Positions 18,678 to 27,908 of a DNA stretch of 64,000 nt are shown piece after piece (the stretch's first letter is position 1; every line of letters starts with the position of its first letter). The notes below the pieces were generated by a model. The model was not told the origin of the DNA and did no database searches. It was given only the letters and a program-made list of their open reading frames with translations. The DNA is from Thermococcus camini. Lineage in GTDB: Archaea; Methanobacteriota_B; Thermococci; Thermococcales; Thermococcaceae. Made by a program: the position numbers and the translations under genes. Location of the stretch: the NCBI RefSeq assembly GCF_904067545.1, contig NZ_LR881183.1, positions 124,001 through 188,000 on the forward strand, in the 5' to 3' direction.

Positions 18678-19757
18678 ATGGCAGGGGCAAAGGTCTGGAA
18701 GGCCCTCTTCGTGATGTTTGTTAGCCTTGCCATGGTAGCGGTGCCCTTTGTCAGCGCCGATACAGAGGCCAGCAGTGGTGGACAGTTCAGCATTGGAGCA
18801 GTGGCCCCGCAGATCACCGACGTTAAGTTCTACCTTGACGACCACACTACCCAGACCACCAGTGCAACGCCGGGCAATGCGTACTGGATAGACATAACGA
18901 TCAGCGACGTTAACACAATGGACGACATAAAGGAGATAACCATATGGTTCTACTACGACACGAACAACACCAAGGTCGGCCCGCTTCCGGCGGGGGGTAC
19001 TGACCCGAGCAACTATGTGATACTCAAGTACATCAGGACACCCTTCAGCGACCAGCCGGGAACCTGGAAGTTCTACGACGCCACCGGCAACGAGATTGGC
19101 ACCACCTTTGGAACCTGGCAGATAGTGGAGCAGGCAGATCCACAGACCTGGGACCAGAGCACAGGTACCTTCAGTCTCAAGATAATCGTTGGTAAGACCG
19201 CAAGAGAGGCCAACGATGGAGTGGCCGCGGGTGACTGGGACTTCCAGGTGAAGGCCCTGGACAATGAGAACCTTGAGAGCAGTGTTTACACCGGCTACGG
19301 GTACACCATCAACTGGTACGGCGAGATCTGGGTCACCGACAGCTTCGCCTTTGGCACCGTCAATCCGCAGAGCAATGACAACGCGCTGACTTCTCCAAGC
19401 ACAGGATACCTGGATGTCTACGTCATCAGCAACGGTAACTACGACGTCAACGTCAAGAGCGATGCTACTTGGACGGGCGTTAACAACAACACCCGGAGCG
19501 TCCAGGTGGTCACTGCCCCGCCTGGAGACAAGCAAATACTCCTCAAGATCAATGTCAACAATGATGCATCAGCTGCAGGCGCCATAGCGAGTACCTATAC
19601 CCTCTGGCTGGACAACCAGAACGGCCCGACCGGTGACGGTGACGCCAGCGCCGGCAATGGTGCCCACCACACGGCCTACCTCTGGCTCGACGTCGGCAGC
19701 AACATCGACCAGGACACCTACGTTGGACACGTATACTTCCAGGTGACCAACGCCTGA
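18678..19757 (+). CDS. Secreted beta-rich protein, candidate surface or filament protein
   Basis: A 359-residue protein with a clear signal peptide (ALFVMFVSLAMVAVPFVSA) and no lipobox, C-terminal helix or cysteine, so it should be released or assembled outside the cell. The mature part is rich in Asn, Thr, Gly and Asp with alternating beta-type patterns (ITDVKFYLDDHTTQTT, DVKSDATWTG-like repeats, GYLDVYVISNGNYDVNVKSD, AYLWLDVGSNIDQDTYVGHV). It begins with a strong ribosome binding site (GAGGAGG) and has a good upstream TATA box, suggesting high expression. A membrane-anchored Ig-like protein follows. Composition recalls camelysin/TasA-type fibre subunits, but I cannot assign a family. Confidence 0.65.
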   Translation: MAGAKVWKALFVMFVSLAMVAVPFVSADTEASSGGQFSIGAVAPQITDVKFYLDDHTTQTTSATPGNAYWIDITISDVNTMDDIKEITIWFYYDTNNTKVGPLPAGGTDPSNYVILKYIRTPFSDQPGTWKFYDATGNEIGTTFGTWQIVEQADPQTWDQSTGTFSLKIIVGKTAREANDGVAAGDWDFQVKALDNENLESSVYTGYGYTINWYGEIWVTDSFAFGTVNPQSNDNALTSPSTGYLDVYVISNGNYDVNVKSDATWTGVNNNTRSVQVVTAPPGDKQILLKINVNNDASAAGAIASTYTLWLDNQNGPTGDGDASAGNGAHHTAYLWLDVGSNIDQDTYVGHVYFQVTNA

Positions 19758-19767
19758 AGCCCATAAA

Positions 19768-19799
19768 TCTTTTCCTTTTTGATTTTTGTCAGTTTTTTT
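19768..19799 (+). terminator. T-rich transcription terminator after the secreted protein gene
   Basis: Four successive T runs (CTTTTCCTTTTT, GATTTTTG, AGTTTTTTTA) within 32 bases directly after the stop codon, without a hairpin. Such runs are the normal terminators of euryarchaeal RNA polymerase. The next gene has its own promoter (TTTAAATA at 19840-19847). Confidence 0.6.
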
Positions 19800-19880
19800 A
19801 TTCTCGGGCCATTTTCTGCCACAACGATTCACCACAGGGTTTAAATACTTTAAGTGTTTAAAATTGGTGGGGGTGGTTCG

Positions 19881-21299
19881 ATGAAGCGGGCGGTGTTGGG
19901 TCTGTTGCCGCTCCTCCTTGTTCTCCTAACGGCTTCGATGGCCACGGCGTACATCGGTGTCTCGGGAGATTTCTACGCGCACACGTATCAGGTTCCCATT
20001 GGGGGCACCCTCAGCGGCTCGAAGGTCGTCATCAGCAACCCATCCAACGAAACCATCCACGTTAGAATGGTGTATCAGGTGAATCCCCAGACTGATCTCC
20101 TGAGGGTGGAGTTCTCGGAGAAAGAGTTCACACTCGAGCCCGGCGAAAGAAAGGTCGTCTACGTTACCTTAAAAGCTGCCCCGAACTGTCCCCCTGGGAA
20201 CTACACCGTTGTGGTGGGCGGTGAGGAGATAAAGCAGGTTGGAAACGAGAGCATAGCAACGCCATCGGGCGCCCTGAAGGCCACCGTGGTGGTGACGGGC
20301 GAGGGTTCAACTGTTCGGGTGGTCGTGGTTGACGTTACCGGAAACGTGGTCCCGGTTGATACAGTGCTTCTTTCTCTTCCTTCCAGGTACCCAATAAAGC
20401 GCACGGACACCGGTAGGCTGGAGGCAGTAGTGGCACCAGGAAAATACCGCGTTGAGGCGTACCTCGCCGGCAATTTCCTGAACTCCACGGAGTTCGAGGT
20501 CGGCCCGAACGAAGAGAAGGAGATTAAACTGGTTGTTAGAACGGTTTACTTCCTGGCCTTTGACGCCACCCCCGCCACGAACGCCGAGGGCAGGATAGGC
20601 TACGCCTACGTCGTTTCAACCGTCCGCAACCTGTTCCGACCCCTCAAGAACGCAGAGATAGTCCTCAGCGTTGCTTACAACGGAAAGCCGCTGGAGAACG
20701 TCAGCGTCTCCAGGATACCCCTCCTCCCCCTCAACGACACGGAGTTCAAGTACAACTACGTCCCCACCGATGGCTGGAGGCCTGGGACGTACTCCTTCCA
20801 GATGCTCCTCTACTCAAACGGGCAGCTCTATGCTAGGACGGACGTTAAGAGCCTTGAAGTAACCCCCGAGATGGCCGGTGTCAGCGCGGCCCCAGGCCCT
20901 GGCGTGGCGGGGGGAAATGAAAACCGCTATATCTACATCGGTCTGGCCGCAGTGGTAGTGATCCTAGTGGCTCTGTTCCTGATGAGGAAGAAGGGCCCCA
21001 TAAAGATTGTCGATGCCAGGGCAGGGGATGGTAAGCTGAAGGTGAGGGTTGAGAATACATCCAAGAATGACGCGATGCTGCTGCGCCTCAGGGTTCTTGC
21101 CCTGCCCAGCAAAGTGGAGGTAGCTGACATCAAGAAACCCAAACTGGTGGATGGTTCGAAGAAGCTCCCCGGAAAGTCCATTGGGATCATCGAAGTCCCG
21201 GACGAGGATGGATCCATCATGGAGGCAATGGAGAGCGGGGGAGTTATTGTCAGGGTTGAGACCAACATAGGCGTTGGCGAGGCAAAGTTCAAGGTTTAG
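19881..21299 (+). CDS. Membrane-anchored protein with extracellular Ig-like domains
   Basis: A 472-residue protein: signal peptide (LLPLLLVLLTASMATA), an extracellular part of beta-sandwich type (VISNPSNETIHVRMVYQV, EFTLEPGERKVVYVTLKA, similar to NEW3/CARDB-like domains), a further Ig-like region (FLAFDATPATNAEGRIGYAY), a transmembrane helix near residue 365 (YIYIGLAAVVVILVALFLMR) followed by RKK, and a cytosolic beta domain (KLKVRVENTSKNDAMLLRLR). The start at 19881 has GGGGGTGG upstream; a GTT/ATG nine codons earlier would lie at the TATA region. It probably works with the secreted protein before it, for example as anchor or assembly factor. Its stop overlaps the convergent transporter gene by four bases. 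Confidence 0.7.
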   Translation: MKRAVLGLLPLLLVLLTASMATAYIGVSGDFYAHTYQVPIGGTLSGSKVVISNPSNETIHVRMVYQVNPQTDLLRVEFSEKEFTLEPGERKVVYVTLKAAPNCPPGNYTVVVGGEEIKQVGNESIATPSGALKATVVVTGEGSTVRVVVVDVTGNVVPVDTVLLSLPSRYPIKRTDTGRLEAVVAPGKYRVEAYLAGNFLNSTEFEVGPNEEKEIKLVVRTVYFLAFDATPATNAEGRIGYAYVVSTVRNLFRPLKNAEIVLSVAYNGKPLENVSVSRIPLLPLNDTEFKYNYVPTDGWRPGTYSFQMLLYSNGQLYARTDVKSLEVTPEMAGVSAAPGPGVAGGNENRYIYIGLAAVVVILVALFLMRKKGPIKIVDARAGDGKLKVRVENTSKNDAMLLRLRVLALPSKVEVADIKKPKLVDGSKKLPGKSIGIIEVPDEDGSIMEAMESGGVIVRVETNIGVGEAKFKV

Positions 21300-22132
21300 C
21301 CTCTTTCCTCTTTTCTAACCTCGTTCCATATCCCCGCCATTATCAGTGCCGCACCCAGGTAGCCCTTGGCGCTTAGGATTTCTCCTATTGTTAAGAACGC
21401 CGCTATATGCCCGAATATCGGCTCGGCGGAGTATATCAGCGCCGCCTTGTGGGCCTTCGTGTTCCTCTGGTGTTTCACCTGGAGGGTAAAGGCTATCACA
21501 GTGGCGAAGATTGACGTGTACAGCACCCCCGCCCAGGGCAGCGGTTCCCCGGGAACGATGAAGGGCTCAAACAGGAGGGCGAAAACCAGCGAAAAGACAA
21601 AGTTCCAGGTTATCTGCCAGAATGCTAAGCTGAGGTAGTCCTTCTCCCCGAACTTCTGAACCAGTACTATCTGGAAGGCGAAGCTGAGGGCGCAGAGGAC
21701 GGTGAGCATGTCGCCGTAGTTGAAGTCCAGGCTCGCCCCGGAGATGAGGTAGAGGCCGGTTAGGGCTATTGCGAGTGAGAGAATGTCTCTGAGTTTGAGC
21801 CTGTCCCGGAGAATGAAATACGCTATGAACGGCGTGAATACGACGTAGAGCGAAGTGATGAAGGCGGAGTTTGAGGCGGTGGTGTATTTGAGTCCCACTA
21901 TCTGGAAGCCGTGACCGAAGAAGAGTGTCAGCCCGAGGATGAAGCCCTCCCTGAAAGTCTCCCGCCTCAAAACCTTCGAGCGGAAAAGGAGGAGCATCAA
22001 AAGCGAAGCGATGCCAAAGCGGTAAGCCAAAAAGAGTATCGGTGGCATATAATCGAGGCTAACCTTCATAGCGGGGAACGTGAAGCCCCATATCGCGGTG
22101 ATGCCGAGAAGCACTAGTTCGGAGCGGTTCAT
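21296..22132 (-). CDS. EamA-type (DMT superfamily) transporter
   Basis: A 278-residue membrane protein with ten predicted helices in two homologous EamA halves. The first half starts LVLLGITAIWGFTFPAMKVS and includes GLKYTTASNSAFITSLYVVF; the second has YSAEPIFGHIAAFLTIGE and GAALIMAGIWNE. These are the standard landmarks of drug/metabolite exporters, which often export amino acids or other small metabolites. The substrate cannot be deduced. A TTTTAAATC element just upstream and no SD suggest a leaderless transcript. Confidence 0.85.
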   Translation of the reverse strand: MNRSELVLLGITAIWGFTFPAMKVSLDYMPPILFLAYRFGIASLLMLLLFRSKVLRRETFREGFILGLTLFFGHGFQIVGLKYTTASNSAFITSLYVVFTPFIAYFILRDRLKLRDILSLAIALTGLYLISGASLDFNYGDMLTVLCALSFAFQIVLVQKFGEKDYLSLAFWQITWNFVFSLVFALLFEPFIVPGEPLPWAGVLYTSIFATVIAFTLQVKHQRNTKAHKAALIYSAEPIFGHIAAFLTIGEILSAKGYLGAALIMAGIWNEVRKEERG

Positions 22133-22162
22133 CGCATGGATTAAGGGGGAGGATTTAAAAGA

Positions 22163-22474
22163 TTATTCACCCGGCCCATTGACGCAGGACATGTTCATCG
22201 CCAGAAGGCTTTCCACGTACCCGGACTCTAGGTTTTCCTTTATTTTATCCGCTAAGGCTTTGAACTCCTCGAGACTTAGCGGTTTCTTCGTTTTAAGCCA
22301 CTTGATTTTCCCGTCGTTCTTGTCGAAGATAACGATTTCTCCCTCCGTGATTAGGGGCACGTAGTTCATCTTTATCCCGTAGAGCTCCTCGGCAAAGGTC
22401 AGCTTGGCCCTCATGAGCTCGAGGTAGTTCGCCAGGTCATCCCCCAGAATCTTCCTGAATTCGCGCTCCATCAT
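22163..22474 (-). CDS. Small conserved-looking protein, 103 residues, function unknown
   Basis: A soluble alpha/beta protein (MEREFRKILGDDLANYLELM, EGEIVIFDKNDGKIKWLKTK, LSLEEFKALADKIKENLES) ending in MSCVNGPGE. A ribosome binding site (GGTGGG) precedes two adjacent ATG codons, 22474 or 22471. It lies 30 bases upstream of the DMT transporter start on the same strand, so the two may be co-transcribed. I do not recognise the family. Confidence 0.65.
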   Translation of the reverse strand: MMEREFRKILGDDLANYLELMRAKLTFAEELYGIKMNYVPLITEGEIVIFDKNDGKIKWLKTKKPLSLEEFKALADKIKENLESGYVESLLAMNMSCVNGPGE

Positions 22475-22577
22475 CCCACCGCTGGTATCTCAATGCACAG
22501 GTTTATTAACCTATCGGGCAGGTGTGGGTAAAAATGTCTCTCTTTTTCTGACGAAACCCAAATAAGGGTCAGGAATG

Positions 22578-22594
22578 TATCACCAACGGTGAGA
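22578..22594 (+). promoter_or_regulatory. Thermococcales glycolytic motif in front of the GH57 gene
   Basis: TATCAC-CAACG-GTGAGA differs by one base from the TrmBL1/Tgr consensus TATCAC-N5-GTGATA and ends two bases before the ATG at 22597. It contains the ribosome binding site GGTGA and lies downstream of an AT-rich candidate TATA box (CCAAATAAGG, about 22556-22565), a position expected to give repression. Confidence 0.65.
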
Positions 22595-22596
22595 CA

Positions 22597-24333
22597 ATGG
22601 AGATGAAGTATGCCCACCACTTTCACGCCTACCAGCCCGGCGACATAGTTTACGTTAAAGACGGCGACGGAGGCAAGCCCATCGAGTACGAGGAGAGGAA
22701 GAGCCCCGTCGCGATAAGAATCCGCGGAGAAGAAGTTAGGGGTGAGAACTGGACGAGGGCGATGCTATATTCCTACGAGCACATAGCTGATACCCTCTCG
22801 CGCATGAAGGGGGTTAGTATTGACATAGAACCCTTCACGTTTCTGATGCTCCTCCGCTACCATAAAAGCACTTTCGAGGACGCCGTTGAGCTTCTCCGTA
22901 GGTTCGATGCCGTTCCAACGACGCCTTTCCACCCGATAGTCCCCCACCTCGATGAGTTTGAGCAGAGAATCCTCGCGAGGGTCTCCTTTGACTTCTACGC
23001 CCCTCTGATTAAGGATAAGCCCGTAATAGGCTACTGGCTTCCCGAGGCCGTGATAACGAGAAGAACCGCCGAGATCATCGAGTCCTCAACGGACAGAAGG
23101 CTGGTCTTCCTCCTCGACGAGAGGCAGCTCCTCTACGACTTCCCCCAGGCGAAGCACTCCTGCAACCGCTACGGCAACTCCTTCGTCTTCGGAAGGGAGT
23201 GGGGCATAAGCGATGCCTTCGCCTTCAACACCCTCGACGTTCCCGGTCTGGTCTCGGCCACTCTCTCCTACCGCGACGACCACAAGGAAAGGCTTGGCGT
23301 CCCCTATCTAATCTTCACCGCCAGCGACCTTGAGAGCCTTCTCGGCAATCCGGCACAGCTCGACCGCTTCACCGCATGGATGGAGGGGCTTGAGGCGAAC
23401 GGCGTCGAGAGGGTCTCGGCGATGGAGTTCGTGAGGAGGAAGCTCTCCGGCGAGTTCAAGCGCTTGGACGGCGAGTGCTCCTTCGGGATTGAAGTTAAGG
23501 ATTACTCCTCCTGGAGCGACTACTTCGGCTTGAGCACCGACGGCAAGACTAGCGACTCCAGATGGCTGGGCTACAGAAGAGCCGACGGAAAGGTCTTCGC
23601 AAGGGAAGTAAACGGCAGGAAGATTTCTCAGCTCTGGAAGGTCGCCTTCACGAGGCTCTTTGAGGAGCTGAACAGAACCGTCAGGCTGGGGGTTCTGAGG
23701 GGCCTCGAAGACCTCGGCGTAGGGCCCTCAAATGCCCAGGAGTTCCTCGTCCGCTACGCGAGGATTTTCTTCAGGGACTACTACGATTACTTTGATATGG
23801 AAACCTCCCCCGATTACGTCCTCGAGCCGGCCAACGGCGAGGGAGACGCTTTAAAGCTTGGCAGGGTTTACTACCTCATGCTCCTCGCCAACCACTCCTG
23901 CCCGCGCTTCTGGGAGAACCTGGACACGCGCGTCGCCTTCGGCAACGTCTCGGTAATGGCCAAGGCTCTCATCGAGCTTATGGAGTACTTCGATGGGAAC
24001 GAGCTCCGGAGCCTCTTCGTGGGGGCTTACCTCAAGCTCCTCAACTTCGAGAGCCTCTACCACCTCTGGAACCTTGGGACGATGCCTTCTCTGGAGGGCG
24101 GGGAGACTGATGAGAGGGCATGGCTCGATGCGCTCAGTTCGGAGGTGCCCAACAGTGCTTACAACGTCGTCACTAGGGCGGCCCTCTACGTTGGAAAGCG
24201 CAATTTGAGGGGCGAGCTCAGGACCCTAATAGGGCACTACAACCTCGACTGGGCCGTTGCAGATACCGGCCACATCCCGGGTGAGGTTCACGGGGAGTGG
24301 GAGAATTGGGGGTGGTGTGAACACAGGGGATGA
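22597..24333 (+). CDS. Glycoside hydrolase family 57 protein
   Basis: A 578-residue GH57 enzyme acting on alpha-glucans. The N-terminal HHFHAYQPGD is the family's HQP-like motif, and GYWLPEAVITRR (about residues 145-156) provides the catalytic Glu seen in the WLPE/WLTE motif. LIFTASDLESLL is the best candidate for the Asp region. A helical C-terminal half follows (VRLGVLRGLEDLGVGPSNAQ). No signal peptide, so intracellular. The family includes 4-alpha-glucanotransferases, branching enzymes and amylases; this member does not obviously match a characterised one. The upstream TGM suggests control by TrmBL1/Tgr, together with maltodextrin uptake. Confidence 0.85.
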   Translation: MEMKYAHHFHAYQPGDIVYVKDGDGGKPIEYEERKSPVAIRIRGEEVRGENWTRAMLYSYEHIADTLSRMKGVSIDIEPFTFLMLLRYHKSTFEDAVELLRRFDAVPTTPFHPIVPHLDEFEQRILARVSFDFYAPLIKDKPVIGYWLPEAVITRRTAEIIESSTDRRLVFLLDERQLLYDFPQAKHSCNRYGNSFVFGREWGISDAFAFNTLDVPGLVSATLSYRDDHKERLGVPYLIFTASDLESLLGNPAQLDRFTAWMEGLEANGVERVSAMEFVRRKLSGEFKRLDGECSFGIEVKDYSSWSDYFGLSTDGKTSDSRWLGYRRADGKVFAREVNGRKISQLWKVAFTRLFEELNRTVRLGVLRGLEDLGVGPSNAQEFLVRYARIFFRDYYDYFDMETSPDYVLEPANGEGDALKLGRVYYLMLLANHSCPRFWENLDTRVAFGNVSVMAKALIELMEYFDGNELRSLFVGAYLKLLNFESLYHLWNLGTMPSLEGGETDERAWLDALSSEVPNSAYNVVTRAALYVGKRNLRGELRTLIGHYNLDWAVADTGHIPGEVHGEWENWGWCEHRG

Positions 24334-24428
24334 TGTTGCCCACCTCTCTGACGTTTGGTTATTTAATTTTGTTAGCCTAATCTTTAAAACTGGATGGGTC
24401 TATCCCAGAATGACCAAGGACGGAGGGG

Positions 24429-24650
24429 ATGGGGTTGGAGAAACAGAACCGTCGTGAGGATGTGTCTGCTCTGGATCCCATGCTGATGAAGCTCGGTGGA
24501 AAGCAGTACCTGAAGCTCAAACGCATACTCAAGGATGCAGAGAAGATGGGAGTGGGAAAGAAGACCCTCCTATTAGCCCTTCAGATTCCACTTCTCTCTG
24601 CTCAGGAAGAGGTAGGCCTCGTCCTCCAGCTCCTTCGGAACGTAGTTTAG
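24429..24650 (+). CDS. Small hypothetical protein, 73 residues
   Basis: An open frame starting MGLEKQNRREDVSALDPMLM with GGAGGGG directly upstream and a TATA-like TCTTTAAAAC at about 24379-24389. The middle, GGKQYLKLKRILKDAEKMGV, is a basic amphipathic helix followed by a leucine-rich segment. The last 78 bases overlap the 3' end of cca on the other strand, unusual but short. The promoter and ribosome binding site argue for a real gene; nothing else does. Function unknown. Confidence 0.45.
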   Translation: MGLEKQNRREDVSALDPMLMKLGGKQYLKLKRILKDAEKMGVGKKTLLLALQIPLLSAQEEVGLVLQLLRNVV

Positions 24651-25940
24651 AAGGACGTCCGCCCCCTTAATTGCTTCCCTTATCCCCTTTCCAAGCCCCA
24701 CCTGGTTCTTTTCAATGAGCTCAGTTATGACGTCTATGACGTTTTCCTTAACCCTTTTCTCCGCGAAGAGCCTCTTCCCTCTAATCCACACCCGCTCGTT
24801 CTTCCGGTAGAAGTCCCATCCCCTCTCCGTGAAGAACTCCGGGCCGGGCTTTATCTTCACCCTCTCCCTTTCCCTGCGGTCCACTTCCAGCATTATGAAC
24901 GCCTTCCCCGAGGAACGCCCGACGTTCCATCCCAAAACGTTGAATCCTTCCCTTGAAAGGGCCTTCTCAAAGCCCCTCGCGCTCCTCTCCAGCTGGGGAA
25001 GTAGGACGTCCTCGACAAGGTTGGGAGCATCGAAGGCCAGCGTCACGAGGTGGGTCCCTTTCTTCCTCAGCTCGGCGAGGTAGTCCTCTACTTCCTGGCC
25101 CTTCGGGAAAAAGAACTCCTCCCCGGGGCTCTCCAGGAACTGGTAAGCTTTGAAGTAAAACCTCCCGTACTTCTCCCAGCCCAGATTTGCCGCGACGTTC
25201 CGCCTCGGATCAACCGGATCTATTACTATGAGAGGTTTGTCGGCCTCGGCCTCGCGTCTGACCGTTTTCATGGCTAGCTCATACTCCCGCTTGAGCCAGT
25301 TACCGGGGTCGATTATCTTCTGTCTCAGCATGAAGTCGGCGTTTTTGAGGACTTCGAGGAAGGAACCGTATTTGATAACGAGGATCTCCGCAAAATATCC
25401 AGAAAAGCCCCGGATGTATATCTCGCTCCCGTATGCTCTAATCCCCTTCAGAAAGCGCTTGAGGAGCCTTACCTCGTCGTTCCTGCCCCCAAGGTTTTCG
25501 AGAACCCAGCGGTTGTGGAGTATCGAGCGGTCCACGGCTGTTCTCACGTCCCTCCAGCTCTTCACGTCGTAGCAGGGAACGAGGTCAACCTTAACCCCCC
25601 TATAGCGCGCCCTCACGTAAGGATGTTCTGCGTAGGCGATTTCGTAGAGGTCGAGCCTCTCAGCGATGGCTTTGCCGAGTTCCAGACCTTTTTCCCTGAG
25701 TTTTTCGAGAGGAGTGTCGAGCGGAAAGGTGAGGAAGAGGTCAACGTCGTGGTCTCCAGCCAAGTAAGTGTCCTTGGCGAGGGAACCGACGAAGTGGGGC
25801 TTAACGTCGAGGCCCAGGCTTTCGATGGTTTCCTCTGCTATGGCCTTCAGTTCCATCATCAGGCTTTCCACGAAGGCCCTCTCCTCCTCAGTTGGGCGGA
25901 TTTTGTCTAGAATTTCCCCAATGATGTCATCGGTGTCCAT
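24573..25940 (-). CDS. cca: CCA-adding tRNA nucleotidyltransferase (archaeal class I)
   Basis: A 455-residue enzyme that adds or repairs the 3' CCA of tRNA. VGSLAKDTYLAGDHDVDLFL contains the GS motif and the DxD metal ligands of the class I catalytic domain; VKVDLVPCYDV supplies the third carboxylate. NRWVLENLGGRNDEVRLLKR and the later RNA-binding domain match archaeal enzymes in order and length. I chose ATG 25940, preceded by AGGTG; an in-frame GTG at 25949 is part of that site. ATATAAATG at about 25976-25984 is its TATA box, shared with a divergent ATPase gene. Confidence 0.95.
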   Translation of the reverse strand: MDTDDIIGEILDKIRPTEEERAFVESLMMELKAIAEETIESLGLDVKPHFVGSLAKDTYLAGDHDVDLFLTFPLDTPLEKLREKGLELGKAIAERLDLYEIAYAEHPYVRARYRGVKVDLVPCYDVKSWRDVRTAVDRSILHNRWVLENLGGRNDEVRLLKRFLKGIRAYGSEIYIRGFSGYFAEILVIKYGSFLEVLKNADFMLRQKIIDPGNWLKREYELAMKTVRREAEADKPLIVIDPVDPRRNVAANLGWEKYGRFYFKAYQFLESPGEEFFFPKGQEVEDYLAELRKKGTHLVTLAFDAPNLVEDVLLPQLERSARGFEKALSREGFNVLGWNVGRSSGKAFIMLEVDRRERERVKIKPGPEFFTERGWDFYRKNERVWIRGKRLFAEKRVKENVIDVITELIEKNQVGLGKGIREAIKGADVLLNYVPKELEDEAYLFLSREKWNLKG

Positions 25941-26013
25941 ACTCTGCACCTATTGATACTTAGCTATCAAAACATTTATATATCTTTTGTTACCAAGCTG
26001 TCAATGATGTGAG

Positions 26014-27333
26014 ATGGAGGATCTGGCCGTCTTACAAAACCCCTGGTGGGCTGACCCCGATGCGATATACGAGGATGAGCGGGTTAGGAAAGCTCTCTCC
26101 AGAAAACCAAGGATTGGCTATCGTTTCGAGCCGCTCAACAAAATCCTGATCGGCCCGAGGCAAGTCGGCAAGACCACTTACATGAAGCTCTCTATAGCGA
26201 ACCTCATAGAATCGGGAGTTAGCCCGAGAAACATCTTTTACTTCTCGTGCGATCTCCTGAGGGACTATCGTGAGATAGTTTCGGTTGTTAAGTCGTTTCT
26301 CCGGAGTGTGAAGGGAACGGCTTACGTTTTTCTCGATGAAGTCACTTTCGTTGAGGGCTGGGAGCGGTCGGTTAAGTTTCTCTTAGATTCTCCCCTTTCA
26401 TCAAAGATGATACTCCAGGTTACGGGCTCAACTTCCGCAGGGATAAGGAGAGAGAGCTTTCCCGGGAGGAAGGTAAAAGTCGAGGAGTTCCTTCCACTGG
26501 ACTTTAGGACGGTTTCCCTTCTCTTTGAGCCAAAACTGAAGAATATCAAACTCCCCCACGGACTTCCAAAGACGGGCAGGGAGTTCTACGAAAACGCCCT
26601 TGAGCTCTATCCCTACCTCGAAGTTCTGAGCGGGGCACTTGACTTTTACCTCTCCTCAGGAGGCTATCCCAGGTCAATCTACGAACTCCTGGAAGGCAGG
26701 ATAACCTCGGAAACATATGAGATGATATACAACGCCACGGTTCTCGACGTTGTCAAGCTCGGAAGAAGCGAGAGAATAGCACTCTCAATAATACTGGGCC
26801 TCCTCCGCCGCTATGGTGACAGGATAACCTTGAACTCCCTCGCTAAGGAGCTTGAGATAGGCTCTCATGTTACAGTGAGGGATTATCTCGAACTCTTTGA
26901 GGAGCTGTTCATTGGGCGGAACTACTTCCAGGTCAAACTACATGAGCTCGTCCCCATGTTTCGAAAGGAGCGTAAATTCTACTTTGCCGACCCCCTACTC
27001 GTTCAAACCTTTAGGAGGCTCTTTGGGAAGGGGCCCGAGACCGATAGGATAATTGAGGGGGTTGTTGGCGAACATCTGAAACGCCTGTACCCCACCTACT
27101 TTTTCAGCGGTTCCAGGGAGGTGGACTTTATAACTGCCGGCTTTGGAGTTGAGGTTAAGTGGAGGAATAGAGTTAAGTCTTCGGACTTTCCAAGGGTTGG
27201 GATAAAGGAAAAGATACTCCTTTCAAAGGACAAGCTTGAGTTCCTTGAAGAAAACAACCTCGCGATAATCCCGGTTCCACTCTTTTTATTTCAGCTTCAC
27301 CCGGCCAGCTCGAACCTCGCAACGGTCTCGTAA
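26014..27333 (+). CDS. AAA_14/DUF4143-type ATPase
   Basis: A 439-residue P-loop ATPase of the archaeal/bacterial AAA_14 plus DUF4143 group. Walker A is GPRQVGKTT (47-55), Walker B is [11 protein letters not shown], and [20 protein letters not shown] contains the sensor region. A winged-helix-like part follows ([20 protein letters not shown]), and the end, [17 protein letters not shown], has the E-D-F...E-V-K pattern of a degraded PD-(D/E)xK nuclease fold. Many copies occur in Thermococcales; roles are unknown. It is divergent from cca and converges with thpR, overlapping it by 37 bases. Confidence 0.85.
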   Translation: MEDLAVLQNPWWADPDAIYEDERVRKALSRKPRIGYRFEPLNKILIGPRQVGKTTYMKLSIANLIESGVSPRNIFYFSCDLLRDYREIVSVVKSFLRSVKGTAYVFLDEVTFVEGWERSVKFLLDSPLSSKMILQVTGSTSAGIRRESFPGRKVKVEEFLPLDFRTVSLLFEPKLKNIKLPHGLPKTGREFYENALELYPYLEVLSGALDFYLSSGGYPRSIYELLEGRITSETYEMIYNATVLDVVKLGRSERIALSIILGLLRRYGDRITLNSLAKELEIGSHVTVRDYLELFEELFIGRNYFQVKLHELVPMFRKERKFYFADPLLVQTFRRLFGKGPETDRIIEGVVGEHLKRLYPTYFFSGSREVDFITAGFGVEVKWRNRVKSSDFPRVGIKEKILLSKDKLEFLEENNLAIIPVPLFLFQLHPASSNLATVS

Positions 27334-27851
27334 ATCGGTCCCTTTGGAGTCAGCGTGCTCTTCTTCAGCTCTATGGCCTCGACATCGAACTCGCCGAAGT
27401 CTTCATTGGCAAGGTCTTTGAGCGCCATCGCCAGCTCAACCTTATCGCGCACGAACTTCACCCTGCCTATGGTTATGTGCGCCACGAAGTCCTTGACCTT
27501 TTTGAAGCCCAGGCGGCGCATCTCCTTCTCCACATCGGCCGCTATCGCCTTTATGCCCTCGTCGTTCTCTATTCCCGCCCAGATGACCCTAACATAGTTC
27601 GGGTTCGGGAAGACGCCTATACCCTTAACGCGAACGCGGTGCTTTTTGTGCTTCTTTGCTATCTCAGCTAAAGCTTTCTTAACATCTTCAGCTAAAGCTT
27701 CGTTAATCTCCCCAAGGAACTTAAGCGTTACATGGAAGTTCTCGCGCTCGACGAACTTTATCTTTGCTGACTTGCTCCCTATTCTCTCCTGGGCCTTGAG
27801 AAGGTTGTCGCGAACTTCGTCGCTCACATCGATAGCAATGAACGCCCTCAT
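27297..27851 (-). CDS. thpR: RNA 2',3'-cyclic phosphodiesterase (2H family)
   Basis: A 184-residue 2H phosphoesterase, formerly called 2'-5' RNA ligase. The two catalytic HxT motifs are HVTLKFLG and HITIGRVKF, spaced as in the family. The N-terminus [20 protein letters not shown] is typical. It opens 2',3'-cyclic phosphates, probably during RNA processing or repair. The 3' end overlaps the convergent ATPase gene. Confidence 0.93.
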   Translation of the reverse strand: MRAFIAIDVSDEVRDNLLKAQERIGSKSAKIKFVERENFHVTLKFLGEINEALAEDVKKALAEIAKKHKKHRVRVKGIGVFPNPNYVRVIWAGIENDEGIKAIAADVEKEMRRLGFKKVKDFVAHITIGRVKFVRDKVELAMALKDLANEDFGEFDVEAIELKKSTLTPKGPIYETVARFELAG

Positions 27852-27908
27852 ACCACCACCGAGAAAAGTTGGGGGGAGGGGTTAAAGGGGTTTCGAATTT
27901 CTTAAACT

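Noticed and set aside
18471-19535. 354-codon minus-strand open frame over the secreted beta-rich protein
   Set aside because: Antisense of a gene with signal peptide, strong ribosome binding site and promoter.
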